Source of the DNA: Streptomyces toyocaensis
GTDB lineage: Bacteria; Actinomycetota; Actinomycetes; Streptomycetales; Streptomycetaceae
Direction of reading: 5' to 3'
NCBI RefSeq assembly: GCF_000725125.1
Contig: NZ_JFCB01000043.1
Coordinates: 1-50,214, forward strand
Length of the DNA: 50,214 nt
Positions 16,966 through 24,725 of the stretch are shown here, in pieces. The translations under genes and the position numbers were made by a program. The notes under the pieces were generated by a model, which worked only from the letters and a program-made list of their open reading frames with translations, did no database searches and was not told the DNA's origin. Positions within the stretch are counted from its first letter, which is position 1, and every line of letters starts with the position of its first letter.

Positions 16966-17082
16966 CTAGGGCTAGCTCTATCAGTCGGTGATGTGCGAAC
17001 ACAACCGATCAACCCGAATAGAGCTATCGCTATTGACTCGACGGCCCGACGTGGTCTCTACTAGGCGATAGCGATAGCCCTA
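16966..17082. promoter_or_regulatory. divergent promoter region with GntR-type operators
   Basis: Three related sites are seen: CTAGGGCTAGCTCTATC (16966-16982), ATAGAGCTATCGCTAT (about 17018-17033) and TAGGCGATAGCGATAGCCCTA (17062-17082). They share the core GCTATCGCTAT and its inverse. A rightward promoter TTGACT (17033-17038) with TCTACT or TACTAG near 17057-17064 overlaps the last two sites. This fits autorepression of gntR together with repression of the transfer operon. Confidence 0.65.
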
Positions 17083-17325
17083 ACGCTCTGCTGAGCAGGG
17101 GTTACGCCCAAGCACTACCGCAGTAGTCGTCCGCCTTTCGGGGTGGCCGGGGTTGAGAGCTCCATCAAACTCCCCCGGAGCCTGACGGCCGCGATGACTG
17201 TGTGCACGTCGCAGCGCTGTGCGCTGTCTGTCCTGCGGGACGCCGGCCTTGTGCCCGTGCGGCCTGGAGGGCGGAGAGAGCATCGCGACCCGCGCCTTCT
17301 GCCGCTCCGTCTGTGAGGAGTTCAC
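17083..17325. other. leader of the transfer operon
   Basis: About 240 bp separate the operator from the first confident gene. Several short cysteine-rich frames are possible (for example one opening MTVCTSQRC at 17194), but none has a good ribosome site, so none is called. Confidence 0.35.
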
Positions 17326-17931
17326 ATGTCTGGTTCGAGCCTTGAGCGCACTGCCCGTCCCCGCCGGAGCCGGACCCGCTCCCGCAACGTCAACGGCCGC
17401 CCGGCGCTGGCCCTTTCCACCCTCCGGCCCCACCAGTACGACCTGCGCCCCGCCTGTGCGTCGCTGGTCTGCCCCGACTGCACGACGTGGGTGCCGATCA
17501 CCGGTATCCAGGCCAGGAGGCCCAAACTCGTGCCGCACGACACTGGCCGGGCAGGCAAGGGCGCGGCCGTCCGCTGCCAGGGCAGCAACCGCCTGGTCAC
17601 GGTCAACGTCCGAGTCACGAAGTGGGAGGAGCGTTTGGTGGACGGTCATGCAGAGACTGCTCACCGCCGTAAGACCACCGTGCGGCGCAAGCCGAAGGTC
17701 GCGCCCGCCCCGGCCGTCAGTCAGATCGCCGCGCAGAAGCAGACGACCACGGTTGCCCAGCCCGGCGACGGCCAGCCCAAGTGGATGCTGCGCAAGGAGC
17801 AGTGGGCGGCGACCGAGTCTGCGGTCCGCGACGCTGACACCCGCCGCGCGCAGCTGCCCAACGGTGACGCGCCGCTGGGTGCACCGCCGGTCCCGCTCAA
17901 GACCCTGCACCCCCAGCGCCGCGTGAGCTGA
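17326..17931 (+). CDS. basic hypothetical protein with zinc-binding motif, 201 aa
   Basis: The ATG has GAGGAG upstream. The protein starts with an Arg/Ser-rich tail (SGSSLERTARPRRSRTRSRN). Residues about 40-95 hold LVCPDCTTWVPITG and a later single Cys (VRCQGSNRLVTV), like a small zinc ribbon. The rest is basic and Pro/Ala-rich, ending TLHPQRRVS. It is the first confident gene of the transfer operon. A strong hairpin follows 20 bp after its stop. No family is recognised, and a DNA-binding accessory role is only a guess. Confidence 0.7.
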   Translation: MSGSSLERTARPRRSRTRSRNVNGRPALALSTLRPHQYDLRPACASLVCPDCTTWVPITGIQARRPKLVPHDTGRAGKGAAVRCQGSNRLVTVNVRVTKWEERLVDGHAETAHRRKTTVRRKPKVAPAPAVSQIAAQKQTTTVAQPGDGQPKWMLRKEQWAATESAVRDADTRRAQLPNGDAPLGAPPVPLKTLHPQRRVS

Positions 17932-17950
17932 CCTCCTCCGGACGAACGAC

Positions 17951-17995
17951 CAAGGCCCTGGCCACCCCTGTTGATAGGGGGTGGCCAGGGCCTTG
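17951..17995 (+). terminator. strong hairpin
   Basis: CAAGGCCCTGGCCACCCC pairs with GGGGTGGCCAGGGCCTTG around an 8-9 base loop. It follows the first operon gene and could end part of the transcripts. Confidence 0.8.
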
Positions 17996-18043
17996 GCTGC
18001 TCGTACAAGCAGTCAGCTCCCCAGCCAGGGAGGAACGAAGAAC

Positions 18044-18074
18044 GAATCCCCAGGGGCGACATCCCTGGGGATTC
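18044..18074 (+). promoter_or_regulatory. second hairpin upstream of next gene
   Basis: GAATCCCCAGGG (18044-18055) pairs with CCCTGGGGATTC (18063-18074). It lies 38 bp before the ATG at 18112, so it may protect the 5' end or control translation of that mRNA. Confidence 0.6.
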
Positions 18075-18111
18075 GCTGTCGCAGGTCACCCTTTCGGAGA
18101 GGACGACCCAC

Positions 18112-18465
18112 ATGCCCAGCATCGCACCCCTGCACACCGCCGCTCCTCACGAGCACGACGGCCGCAAGGGCACGCCCACCACGGGCCGCCCGCACCCGCA
18201 CTGCCTCGCCGACATCGCCGACCAGATCGGCCCGCGACGCCCCGGCGCGATCTACCAGAACGTGGACGGCCGCTTCGAGGTCCTGGCCCTGGTCACCGAC
18301 CCCGCCGACGCGGCGCAGCTGCTGCGCCGTGACAGCGCCCGCTGGGCCGTCATCGTCCGCGACACCCTGCGCCCGGACGGCCAGCCCTTCGCGGTCGGCT
18401 CGGTGTGGACGACGTCGGACTACCTGATCCGACCGGCCAGGACCGCCTACGCGCCCGCCGCCTGA
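18112..18465 (+). CDS. hypothetical protein, 117 aa
   Basis: The ATG (MPSIAPLHTAAPHEHDG) follows GGAGAGG. The first 45 residues are His/Pro-rich. The remaining part (ADIADQIGPRRPGAIYQNVD, FEVLALVTDPADAAQLLRRD, WAVIVRDTLRPDG) looks like a compact alpha/beta fold. There is no signal or membrane segment. It lies in the transfer operon, framed by hairpins on both sides. The family is unknown. Confidence 0.7.
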   Translation: MPSIAPLHTAAPHEHDGRKGTPTTGRPHPHCLADIADQIGPRRPGAIYQNVDGRFEVLALVTDPADAAQLLRRDSARWAVIVRDTLRPDGQPFAVGSVWTTSDYLIRPARTAYAPAA

Positions 18466-18473
18466 CGGCCCGC

Positions 18474-18524
18474 CACGGTCCCTCTCCCACCCACCAGAGC
18501 GTCAGGGGTGGGAGAGGGGCCGTG
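18474..18524 (+). terminator. strong hairpin after 18112-18465 gene
   Basis: CACGGTCCCTCTCCCACCC pairs with GGGGTGGGAGAGGGGCCGTG (18505-18524), with one or two bulges. Confidence 0.75.
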
Positions 18525-18550
18525 GCTGGCCATCCGGCCAGTCACGGTGA

Positions 18551-18580
18551 CAGCCCCGGAAGGTGAGAGTTCCGGGGCTG
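18551..18580 (+). promoter_or_regulatory. short hairpin upstream of next gene
   Basis: CAGCCCCGGA (18551-18560) pairs with TCCGGGGCTG (18571-18580), 30 bp before the start at 18611. This repeats the two-hairpin layout of the previous gap. Confidence 0.6.
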
Positions 18581-18610
18581 TCCGGTCAACGGAACGCATA
18601 GGAGATCCCC

Positions 18611-19081
18611 TTGACCACAGCGATCATGACACGACCCGCAGCCCGCACGACAGAGGCCGCGGCCAACCCGGAGTACGCGTGCGGACAGTGCGGCAACTGG
18701 CACACCGGCCCCTGCCCCATCGTCGCGCACCGTCAGCTCGGCGTGCTCCTGGCGCGCATGGTGCTCGAGGCCGACGCCCGGATCCCGGACGGCCGTCGGG
18801 CCCGCCGCACGCTGCAGGAAATGATGCCCGGCTATGAGCGTCAGCCGGTGCTCACCCTGCACCAGCCGGTCATGGCTGACGACGCCTGCCCGCTGTGCGG
18901 GCGCTGGTCGTGCGACCCGAGCACCTGCCCGCCCGCGTCGTCGGCCCCCGCGCCGGCCCCGGCCACAGCGTCCGGCAAGTGGCAGTGCGACACCTGCGGC
19001 GGCTGGTTCGGCGTCACCGGCGCCCGGCAGGCGCCGGCCACCGCCTGGACGTGCGACGTCTGCCGCGCCATCGGACGGTGA
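18611..19081 (+). CDS. multi-zinc-finger hypothetical protein, 156 aa
   Basis: The start is a TTG (LTTAIMTRPAARTTEAA) with AGGAG seven bases upstream; the in-frame ATG at 18626 is an alternative. Three cysteine clusters are visible: CGQCGNWHTGPCP near 23-35, CPLCGRWSCDPSTCP near 92-106, and CDTCGGWF...CDVC near 125-151. The helix between them (HRQLGVLLARMVLEADARIP) is well formed. Proteins with several treble-clef fingers are common in plasmid transfer regions, but this family has no known role that I can name. Confidence 0.72.
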   Translation: MTTAIMTRPAARTTEAAANPEYACGQCGNWHTGPCPIVAHRQLGVLLARMVLEADARIPDGRRARRTLQEMMPGYERQPVLTLHQPVMADDACPLCGRWSCDPSTCPPASSAPAPAPATASGKWQCDTCGGWFGVTGARQAPATAWTCDVCRAIGR

Positions 19082-19281
19082 CATCCCGTCTCATACACGC
19101 GGCCCGGGCAGCACAACAGCGCGCTGCCCGGGCCGCCCTCATCGTGGGCCCCGGCCATCCCCTCGCCCGCCTGCTGCTGGCCGCCGCCGCGGTGGCGGCC
19201 GCTGCGGCCTGGGAGGCCGGGCACCACGTCGCCGACCTTCACCCCAACCGCCAGCACCAAGAGAGACGGACTCGTGCCTGA
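19078..19281 (+). CDS. possible small membrane protein, 67 aa
   Basis: A GTG overlaps the previous stop as GTGA and opens VTSRLIHAARAAQQRAARAA, followed by HPLARLLLAAAAVAAAAAWE, one likely membrane helix. A perfect GC stem (19099-19136) lies inside the frame. In this operon such stems usually mark intergenic gaps, so the gene may not be real. It overlaps the next small gene by 8 bp. Confidence 0.4.
   Translation: MTSRLIHAARAAQQRAARAALIVGPGHPLARLLLAAAAVAAAAAWEAGHHVADLHPNRQHQERRTRA
19099..19136 (+). terminator. perfect GC hairpin
   Basis: GCGGCCCGGGCAGC (19099-19112) pairs with GCTGCCCGGGCCGC (19123-19136). It is one of the regular stems that follow genes of this operon. Confidence 0.65.
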
Positions 19282-19450
19282 CGATCTGTACCGGCGCTAC
19301 CAGGCAGCCGCCCGCGCCCACCAAGCGCACACCACCGACTGCACCCACTGCACCGACCGCGTCCGGTGCCCCGAGGCCACACGGCTGTGGTCGGCGTTCG
19401 AGCGGCTGCAAGACGCCTACCTCGCACGACAGCGCAAGCGCACCCGCTGA
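19274..19450 (+). CDS. small CxxC protein, 58 aa
   Basis: The GTG (VPDDLYRRYQAAARAHQAHT) has GAGAGACGGA upstream. Cysteines occur as DCTHCTDRVRCPEA, followed by an amphipathic helix (LWSAFERLQDAYLARQRKR). I recall small proteins of this form as frequent in Streptomyces transfer regions, with unknown function. They could bind zinc and act as adaptor or regulator. A stem-loop follows 49 bp after the stop. Confidence 0.68.
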   Translation: MPDDLYRRYQAAARAHQAHTTDCTHCTDRVRCPEATRLWSAFERLQDAYLARQRKRTR

Positions 19451-19498
19451 GCCACCCCCGCTCAGCCGACATCGCCACCTCTGTCGGTTGCCTGACCC

Positions 19499-19533
19499 GC
19501 ACGGCCCCCGCCTCCCGCAGACGGGGGCCGTGC
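19499..19533 (+). terminator. hairpin terminator
   Basis: GCACGGCCCCCG pairs with CGGGGGCCGTGC around about 11 loop bases. Confidence 0.7.
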
Positions 19534-19590
19534 GCGGTCCAGGGGAGCCGGACAGCCCGGACCACACACAAGAAGGAGGGGAACCACCTC

Positions 19591-19785
19591 ATGCGCAACC
19601 TCGACGACTTCGCCGCCGCCCTGTCGCAGATCACCGCCCAGGCCGCCCGCGCCGCCGCCACCAGCACCCAGACCCGCACGGTGATAGACGCCGCCGCCTC
19701 CGGTGGTGAGGACGCGGTCCGCCGCGCTGTGGCCGGTATGTCCACCGCCGACCTGCAGCGGCTCAAGCACCAGCTGGAGCGTTGA
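19591..19785 (+). CDS. small helical hypothetical protein, 64 aa
   Basis: The ATG (MRNLDDFAAALSQITAQAAR) follows AAGGAGGGG. The protein is alanine-rich and wholly helical, ending LQRLKHQLER. It has no cysteines and no membrane segment. A hairpin follows 22 bp after the stop. The function is unknown; the operon position suggests a transfer or spread accessory. Confidence 0.65.
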   Translation: MRNLDDFAAALSQITAQAARAAATSTQTRTVIDAAASGGEDAVRRAVAGMSTADLQRLKHQLER

Positions 19786-19807
19786 CGGCCTGACGGCTGC
19801 CCGATCC

Positions 19808-19850
19808 CGCCCGCACCGACCGCTGCACACCTTGGCCGTCGGTGCGGGCG
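19808..19850 (+). terminator. hairpin after 19591-19785 gene
   Basis: CGCCCGCACCGAC pairs with GTCGGTGCGGGCG across an 18-base loop. Confidence 0.65.
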
Positions 19851-19856
19851 CCCTTA

Positions 19857-19925
19857 TTTCGGCTCCGCCGACGCCCGTTTCGGCTCCACCCGCTTCCGTT
19901 TCGGGAGCGGCCCTCACCGTTTCGT
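19857..19925. repeat. iteron array A: four GTTTCGG-type repeats, 20-21 bp apart
   Basis: ATTTCGG (19856), GTTTCGG (19877), GTTTCGG (19898) and GTTTCGT (19919) lie at 20-21 bp spacing in the untranslated region before the DUF2637 gene. Array B continues the same motif and period inside the gene. Confidence 0.8.
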
Positions 19926-19958
19926 CCACCCCCGTCCAACCTCATTTTGGAGGCCTCC

Positions 19959-21638
19959 GTGACGATCACTGAGACGCCGCAGACGGCGCCTCTCGACGCC
20001 CCCGTTTCGGCACCGCCGACCGCCGTTTCGGAGCCGCCCGCCCCTGTTTCGGGAGCGGCGGGCAGCGTTTCGGGAGCACCGAAGTGGAAGCCGATCAAGC
20101 CCCGGCGTGACCGGCTGATGACTGCCCTGTCGGTGGCCGCCGCGATCGGTGGCACGCTCGTCGGCGTCATCGGCTTCGCCATGTCCTACAGCACCCTCGC
20201 CAAAGTTGCTTTGGCCTGGGGGTTCAGTGAGGACCTGGCGCCCTGGTTCCCGGTCGGCGTGGACGCGTCGATCATCGCGTTCCTCGCGCTGGACCTGTAC
20301 CTGATCCGCAAGGACACCCCGTGGCCGCTGCTGCGCATGGCCGCGCACGGCATGACCGCCGCCACCGTGTGGTTCAACGCCAGCTCACAGGGCCACATCG
20401 GTGACGACCCGGTCAAGGCAGCCAGCCACGGCGTCATGCCCGTCCTGTTCGTGATCGGTGTGGAGGCCGCCCGCCGCCTGATCATCCAAAAGGCCAGGCT
20501 GGAGGCCGGTACAGCGGTCGACCGCATCCCGCTGCACCGCTGGATCCTCGCCCCGCTCGACACGCCGCGCTTCTACCGCCGGATGCGGCTGTACGCGGTC
20601 GCCTCCTACGAGGAGATGGTCCGGCGCCAGCAGGACCTCATCGCCTACGAGCAGTGGCTCAAGCGCAAGTACAACGGCGACCTGGGCAAGGCGACCGACG
20701 ATGAGCGGCTGCCGATGACGATGGCCGCCTACGGCTACACCGTCTCCGAAGCCCTCGCGCTGCCCGAGCAGCAGGAACGCGAAGCGGAGAAGCGGGCGGA
20801 GGAAGCCGAGCGCCGGCGCCTGGACGCCGAGACGCGCCGGGAGCTCGCCCAGAAGAAGGCTGAGGCCGACCGGCTGGAGGCCGACGGCGAGCTGGAGGCC
20901 GTCCGCGCCCGGGTGGAAGGCCAGACCGCCCAGGCCCGAGCCCACGCCCGCGCCCAGGCCACCGCTGCTGAGCGGGCCGCTGAGCTGGAGGAACAAGCCC
21001 TGGAGACGGCGCTGGTCGCTGAGGCCCGCGCCCGTGAGGCCGAGGCGCAGCGCAAGGAAGCCCAGGAGCGCGAGGCGCAGGCTGCTGCCGACGCCCGCGC
21101 GGCCGAGCTGGAACGTCAGGCTGCCGAGAAGCGGAAGGCGGCGGCGGAGGCCGACCAGGCGGCCGCGGCGGAGGCACAGGCAGTCGAAACACAGGCCATC
21201 GCCGAAGCCCGCGCGGCCGCTGCCGAAGCCGACCGGCACGCTGCCGAAACGGAGCGGGCCGCTGCCGAAACGCGCCGCGCCGCTGCCGAAGCCGACCGCC
21301 TGGCGGCAGAGGAAGAAGAGCGCGCGGCCACCGCCCGCGCCAACACGCAGGCCGCCCGGGAGCGCGAAGCCGAAACCGAGTACCGCGCCGCCGAAACGCG
21401 TCTGGCCGCTGCCGAAATCGAGCGACGCGCGGTCGAAGCCGAGGACGTCGCACGGCTCAAGCCGCGCGAGCGCGCGGTCCGCAGGGTCGCGCGGATGATC
21501 CTCTTCGCCGCCGACGGTGTCGCCGAGCGGCTGCCGCTGGCCGACATCCAGCACGAACTGGCCGTCTCCTCGCCCGCAACGGCGTCCGAGTACCGCCAGG
21601 AAGCGGCCGAACTGCTCCACCAGGGCTACTGCCCCTGA
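19959..21638 (+). CDS. DUF2637/SpdB-like membrane protein with long coiled coil, 559 aa
   Basis: The GTG (VTITETPQTAPLDAPVSA) follows TTTTGGAGG. Residues 15-40 are seven-residue repeats (PVSAPPT, AVSEPPA, PVSGAAG) that reflect DNA iterons. Four membrane helices lie at about 55-75, 98-116, 126-140 and 157-175 (the DUF2637 region, as in SpdB-like proteins). Residues 265-490 are an Ala/Glu/Arg coiled coil with near-perfect heptads (AAETERAAAETRRAAAEADR). The C-terminus (about 495-559; LADIQHELAVSSPATASEYR) looks like a winged HTH. SpdB-type proteins support intramycelial plasmid spread in Streptomyces. A membrane-bound protein with a coiled-coil arm and a DNA-binding-like end could anchor plasmid DNA at septa; that is inference. 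Confidence 0.85.
   Translation: MTITETPQTAPLDAPVSAPPTAVSEPPAPVSGAAGSVSGAPKWKPIKPRRDRLMTALSVAAAIGGTLVGVIGFAMSYSTLAKVALAWGFSEDLAPWFPVGVDASIIAFLALDLYLIRKDTPWPLLRMAAHGMTAATVWFNASSQGHIGDDPVKAASHGVMPVLFVIGVEAARRLIIQKARLEAGTAVDRIPLHRWILAPLDTPRFYRRMRLYAVASYEEMVRRQQDLIAYEQWLKRKYNGDLGKATDDERLPMTMAAYGYTVSEALALPEQQEREAEKRAEEAERRRLDAETRRELAQKKAEADRLEADGELEAVRARVEGQTAQARAHARAQATAAERAAELEEQALETALVAEARAREAEAQRKEAQEREAQAAADARAAELERQAAEKRKAAAEADQAAAAEAQAVETQAIAEARAAAAEADRHAAETERAAAETRRAAAEADRLAAEEEERAATARANTQAAREREAETEYRAAETRLAAAEIERRAVEAEDVARLKPRERAVRRVARMILFAADGVAERLPLADIQHELAVSSPATASEYRQEAAELLHQGYCP
20003..20074. repeat. iteron array B: four GTTTCGG repeats, exact 21-bp period
   Basis: GTTTCGG occurs at 20004, 20025, 20046 and 20067 inside the first codons of the DUF2637 gene. 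The first copy lies 147 bp (7 x 21) from the first copy of array A, so A and B are in phase. Confidence 0.85.
21185..21439. repeat. iteron array C: CGAAAC/CGAAGC, 21-bp period, opposite polarity
   Basis: CGAAAC occurs at 21185, 21245, 21266, 21371 and 21392, with CGAAGC or CGAAAT at 21203, 21224, 21287, 21413 and 21434, mostly 21 bp apart. They encode the heptads of the coiled coil, so protein selection alone could give the period. The motif is the same as in arrays A and B but inverted. Confidence 0.65.
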
Positions 21639-21780
21639 CCACCGCACGACGGACTGTCCGACGGTTCCGCCGGCCCCCGAACTGCTGACGACAGCTCGGG
21701 GACACGGCGAAGGCGCCGAGACGCCAACCCGCAGCTTCCCACCGATCCGGATCACCCCACCACCCCGAGGAGAAATCCTG

Positions 21781-22281
21781 ATGAGCAAGGACATCGCCAC
21801 CCGGGTCACGACCGGTGTGCAGGCACTGGCGCTGCCCGGGCAGCGCGAGGGCTGGCAGGCCCAGCACCGCGGCTCCCTGCTGACCGACGCACAGACCTAC
21901 GACGCTCTCGCCGACGCCATCCAGGCCGACCTCAAGGCCCGCCGCCTGGACGGTGACCTGCCCTGGGGGATCTCGGCTGCGGCCCGGGCCCGCAAGCGGG
22001 TCAAGCCGCTGCGGGACGCGGCGAAGGCCATGCGGCAGGCCGCCAAAGCCATCAACGGCACCGTCGCCGCCTACGAGGAGACCCAGCCCGAGGTTGTCCT
22101 CAAGCGCCGCGAGGACAAGGCCCTGCGCAAGGCGCAGCGCAAGCAGCAGCTCGGCGCGGCCGCACACAACAGCGCGCAGGCCACACTCCAGCGACTCGCC
22201 CCCGCTGACAGCGACGACGGACAGGCGGGCGCGCCGAAGCTGCTGGGCGACTACTTCGGCAAGCAGCAGCGGGGCGCCTGA
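21781..22281 (+). CDS. hypothetical protein, 166 aa
   Basis: The ATG (MSKDIATRVTTGVQALALPG) follows AGGAGAAATCCTG. It is a soluble, mostly helical protein with a basic stretch (AARARKRVKPLRDAAKAMRQ) and a basic coiled region (RREDKALRKAQRKQQLGAAA), ending LGDYFGKQQRGA. It overlaps the next gene by one base (TGATG), so the two are translationally coupled. It is positioned between the DUF2637 gene and traB. DNA or membrane association is possible, but no family is recognised. Confidence 0.72.
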   Translation: MSKDIATRVTTGVQALALPGQREGWQAQHRGSLLTDAQTYDALADAIQADLKARRLDGDLPWGISAAARARKRVKPLRDAAKAMRQAAKAINGTVAAYEETQPEVVLKRREDKALRKAQRKQQLGAAAHNSAQATLQRLAPADSDDGQAGAPKLLGDYFGKQQRGA

Positions 22282-22499
22282 TGCCCGTTCCGATGTCCCC
22301 GCGCAAGGCGGCCCACTGGAAGGCCCGGTTCGAACAGGCCGGCGCGGCAGGCGAGAAAGGCCCGGAAGCCTTCTTCCGGGCCTGGCTCGACCTGGTGAAG
22401 GTCTCCGCCCTGCAGAAGGTCAAGCGGACCGGCGACCACGCCACCTTCAACGCCCTGTCGGCCGAGCTGGAACGGCTCTACCGGGATCACTGCCAGTAA
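22281..22499 (+). CDS. small helical protein, 72 aa
   Basis: The ATG overlaps the previous stop (TGATG). It encodes MPVPMSPRKAAHWKARFEQA followed by FFRAWLDLVKVSALQKVKR and LSAELERLYRDHCQ. It is entirely helical and charged, with no membrane segment. The coupling suggests a complex with the preceding 166-aa protein. The family is unknown. Confidence 0.7.
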   Translation: MPVPMSPRKAAHWKARFEQAGAAGEKGPEAFFRAWLDLVKVSALQKVKRTGDHATFNALSAELERLYRDHCQ

Positions 22500-22620
22500 T
22501 CGTCATCGTCATCATCATCACCGCCGAAATGGGGGTTGACGGGGGTCCCAACCACGCGTACGCGTACGCGTGCGAGGCGGCCCCCTTCCCTCACCGGCAG
22601 TCACCAGGAGAGGAGGGCGC

Positions 22621-24714
22621 GTGGCCGACGACGACAGCCCGGACAACGTGCTCCAGATGCCCCGGATCGGCTCCCCACCACCCCCGCCCGTCCCCCCGCC
22701 GCCGACCCTCGACGGCGACCAGGAGCAGCCTGCTGCCGGGGACGGCGTTGTTCGAATCAGTGCCTTTGACGCACCCGTCGTGCCGCACGCACCGCCCCCG
22801 CCCGATGTTGTGCCGGCGGCGCTGCGCAGCGACGGGCTGAGCGAGCCGCAAGCCCCCGGCGACGCCGGACCGCCGCGCACCGGCGCGCTGTCCCTGGCCG
22901 CCATCCTCGCTATCGCTCTCGCCGCGTTCGAGGGACTGCAGACCTGGATCCAGGAATCCGGGCCGCGCCGGGCGGAAGCGGCAGCGCACCAGCGGGAGCT
23001 GGAACTGCTGGCCGCGAAGGCGACCGCGGACGCCACCCGGCACCACGCGGAGGCCGACCGCGAACACTCCCGCGCCCGCCGTGTCCCCTCCAGCCACGAC
23101 TACGGCCGCAGCGCCCTCGGACGTGGCCCTGGCGGCCCGGGACGGGGCGCAGGCGGCATCGGCCCGGGCAGGGCCGGAACGGTCCGCACAGGGCTGCACA
23201 ACGGCTCCACGCAGCACCGTTCCGGGGCGGGGCCCGGCGGCCCGCTCACTCCCGGGCCCGGCCGGAGCGATGGCCATGCGGGCACCGGGCCAGGCGTCCG
23301 CCGAAACGGCCGCCGAAACGGCCCTGGCTCGGATCGAAACGGCTCCCTGCGGGACCGAAACAGCGGCGGGGGCAGCCGAAACGAAGGTGGCTCCCGCCGA
23401 AAGGACGGCCCCGGGAGCTCCGGCGGATCCGGCACCCGGGGCCCCGCCGGTGCGGGCAGCAGTCGCGGGAGTGCGGGCACGGGCGGGAGCGGACGCCGCT
23501 CCGCCCGCCAGGCCGTCGCGGACTGGTGGGGCAAGGGCAAGAAGAAGCCCGACGGCACCGGCCCGGACAAGGGTGAGAAGGACTCCGGCAGCAAGGGCAG
23601 GAAGGGCGGATCCGGCGCGACGGACACCAAAGCCGCGCTTCGCAAGGCCGTCAAGGCGAGCAAGCCTGGGCCGACGTTCTGGGAGAAGGCCGGCGACCGG
23701 CTCGAAGACCGGTGGCGCAAGCGCCGCACCGAAGCCCCCACCACGGGCGCGGGCGGGAAAGCAGACACCAAGGGCCGCAGCACCGGCAACGACGGCTGGA
23801 CACCACCCGGTGACCGGACCGGTTTCCGCGAGGCCGTCTTCGACGCCGTGAACGACCGGTGGAAGAAGCGGCGCGAACGCTGGACGACCGACGGCGGACC
23901 ACGTCCCAAGCCGAACCCGTCCACGTCCCACAAACGCGGGAGTACGGACCGCACCACCAACCCGGGGCCATCGTCCGACCCGGGCGCCCCCGACCCAGAC
24001 GGGACCGGTCCTACGCCCGGCGGATACGGGCCGCGGTCCTCACCATTCGACGCCGACACCGGCCCCGCCGTCACGATCACCGTTGAGCAGGTGGACCCGC
24101 CCGGCGCCCACGCCAAGCGGTGGCAGCCCGACGCGATCGGCCCCGCCCCCAAGGCGCTGCCCGCCCAGAGCCAGCCCACCCTGCCCCGCGCCCCGCAGCG
24201 ACCGGCCGGGCAGCGCCCCGGCACCACCCGCAGAAAGGACCCCATCCCCATGCCCGCACCCGCAAGGAGGACGGCCACCGCACCGGCACCGGTCACCGCC
24301 TCGGTACCGGCGCCGGGAGGCATGGCCGCCCAACACACCACCGACATCACCCTGGACGACGCGCTCAAGGCCCTGACCCTGCTGACCACGGCCGGGATGG
24401 AGACGTACGACGACTGCGCCCAGCTCGCCCGCCAGGCCCGCCGCCTGCTGAGCGACCTGGAGACGATGGCCGCCGACCTGGCGACCACCCACAACGTGAG
24501 CGGCAAGCGCACCACCCGCGCCCTGTCCGTGCTGATGGAGAGCGTCGGCGAACTCGTCGTACACGCCGAACGGATGGCCCGTGCCGCACTGGCCGCCGCC
24601 GAGACCGCCGAAGCGGAGGAAACGGCGATGGCCCGGGACTACCGGCCGACCCAGGCCGCGACCGTCGACGCCGGCCTCGCCGCGCCCAGCGCCCGCATCC
24701 ACAACGAAAACTGA
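22621..24714 (+). CDS. large low-complexity transfer-operon protein with one membrane helix, 697 aa
   Basis: The GTG (VADDDSPDNVLQMPRIGS) follows GGAGAGGAGGG. A Pro-rich N-terminus leads to a membrane helix near 88-110 (LSLAAILAIALAAFEGLQTW), then a helical segment ending at VPSSHDYGRSALGRGPGG. Residues about 155-300 are Gly/Arg/Asn/Ser-rich. Residues 300-450 are highly basic (GKGKKKPDGTGPDKGEKDSG; GDRLEDRWRKRRTEA; VNDRWKKRRERW). The C-terminus (from about 590; TTDITLDDALKALTLLTTAG) is an ordered helical domain. The middle is a likely nucleic-acid-binding, disordered arm. Similar proteins stand before traB in other Streptomyces plasmids, as far as I recall. Array D of the 21-bp iterons lies in the Gly/Arg region. 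Confidence 0.75.
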   Translation: MADDDSPDNVLQMPRIGSPPPPPVPPPPTLDGDQEQPAAGDGVVRISAFDAPVVPHAPPPPDVVPAALRSDGLSEPQAPGDAGPPRTGALSLAAILAIALAAFEGLQTWIQESGPRRAEAAAHQRELELLAAKATADATRHHAEADREHSRARRVPSSHDYGRSALGRGPGGPGRGAGGIGPGRAGTVRTGLHNGSTQHRSGAGPGGPLTPGPGRSDGHAGTGPGVRRNGRRNGPGSDRNGSLRDRNSGGGSRNEGGSRRKDGPGSSGGSGTRGPAGAGSSRGSAGTGGSGRRSARQAVADWWGKGKKKPDGTGPDKGEKDSGSKGRKGGSGATDTKAALRKAVKASKPGPTFWEKAGDRLEDRWRKRRTEAPTTGAGGKADTKGRSTGNDGWTPPGDRTGFREAVFDAVNDRWKKRRERWTTDGGPRPKPNPSTSHKRGSTDRTTNPGPSSDPGAPDPDGTGPTPGGYGPRSSPFDADTGPAVTITVEQVDPPGAHAKRWQPDAIGPAPKALPAQSQPTLPRAPQRPAGQRPGTTRRKDPIPMPAPARRTATAPAPVTASVPAPGGMAAQHTTDITLDDALKALTLLTTAGMETYDDCAQLARQARRLLSDLETMAADLATTHNVSGKRTTRALSVLMESVGELVVHAERMARAALAAAETAEAEETAMARDYRPTQAATVDAGLAAPSARIHNEN
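23301..23403. repeat. iteron array D: CGAAAC, 21-bp period, opposite polarity to A/B
   Basis: CGAAAC occurs at 23301, 23313, 23334, 23355 and 23376, then CGAAAG at 23397. From 23313 onward the spacing is exactly 21 bp. Here the motif encodes Arg-Asn in a Gly-rich segment, not coiled-coil heptads, so the period is not explained as in array C. Confidence 0.8.
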
Positions 24715-24725
24715 GAGGACCGCCC

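Noticed and set aside
19857..20074. Reading arrays A/B only as protein-coding repeats
   Set aside because: Array A lies upstream of the start codon and still keeps motif and period.
23081..23851. Alternative Ala-rich frame within the 697-aa transfer-operon gene
   Set aside because: The main frame has familiar anchors on both sides (VPSSHDYGRS and the basic RDRWRKRR segments), so no frameshift is needed.
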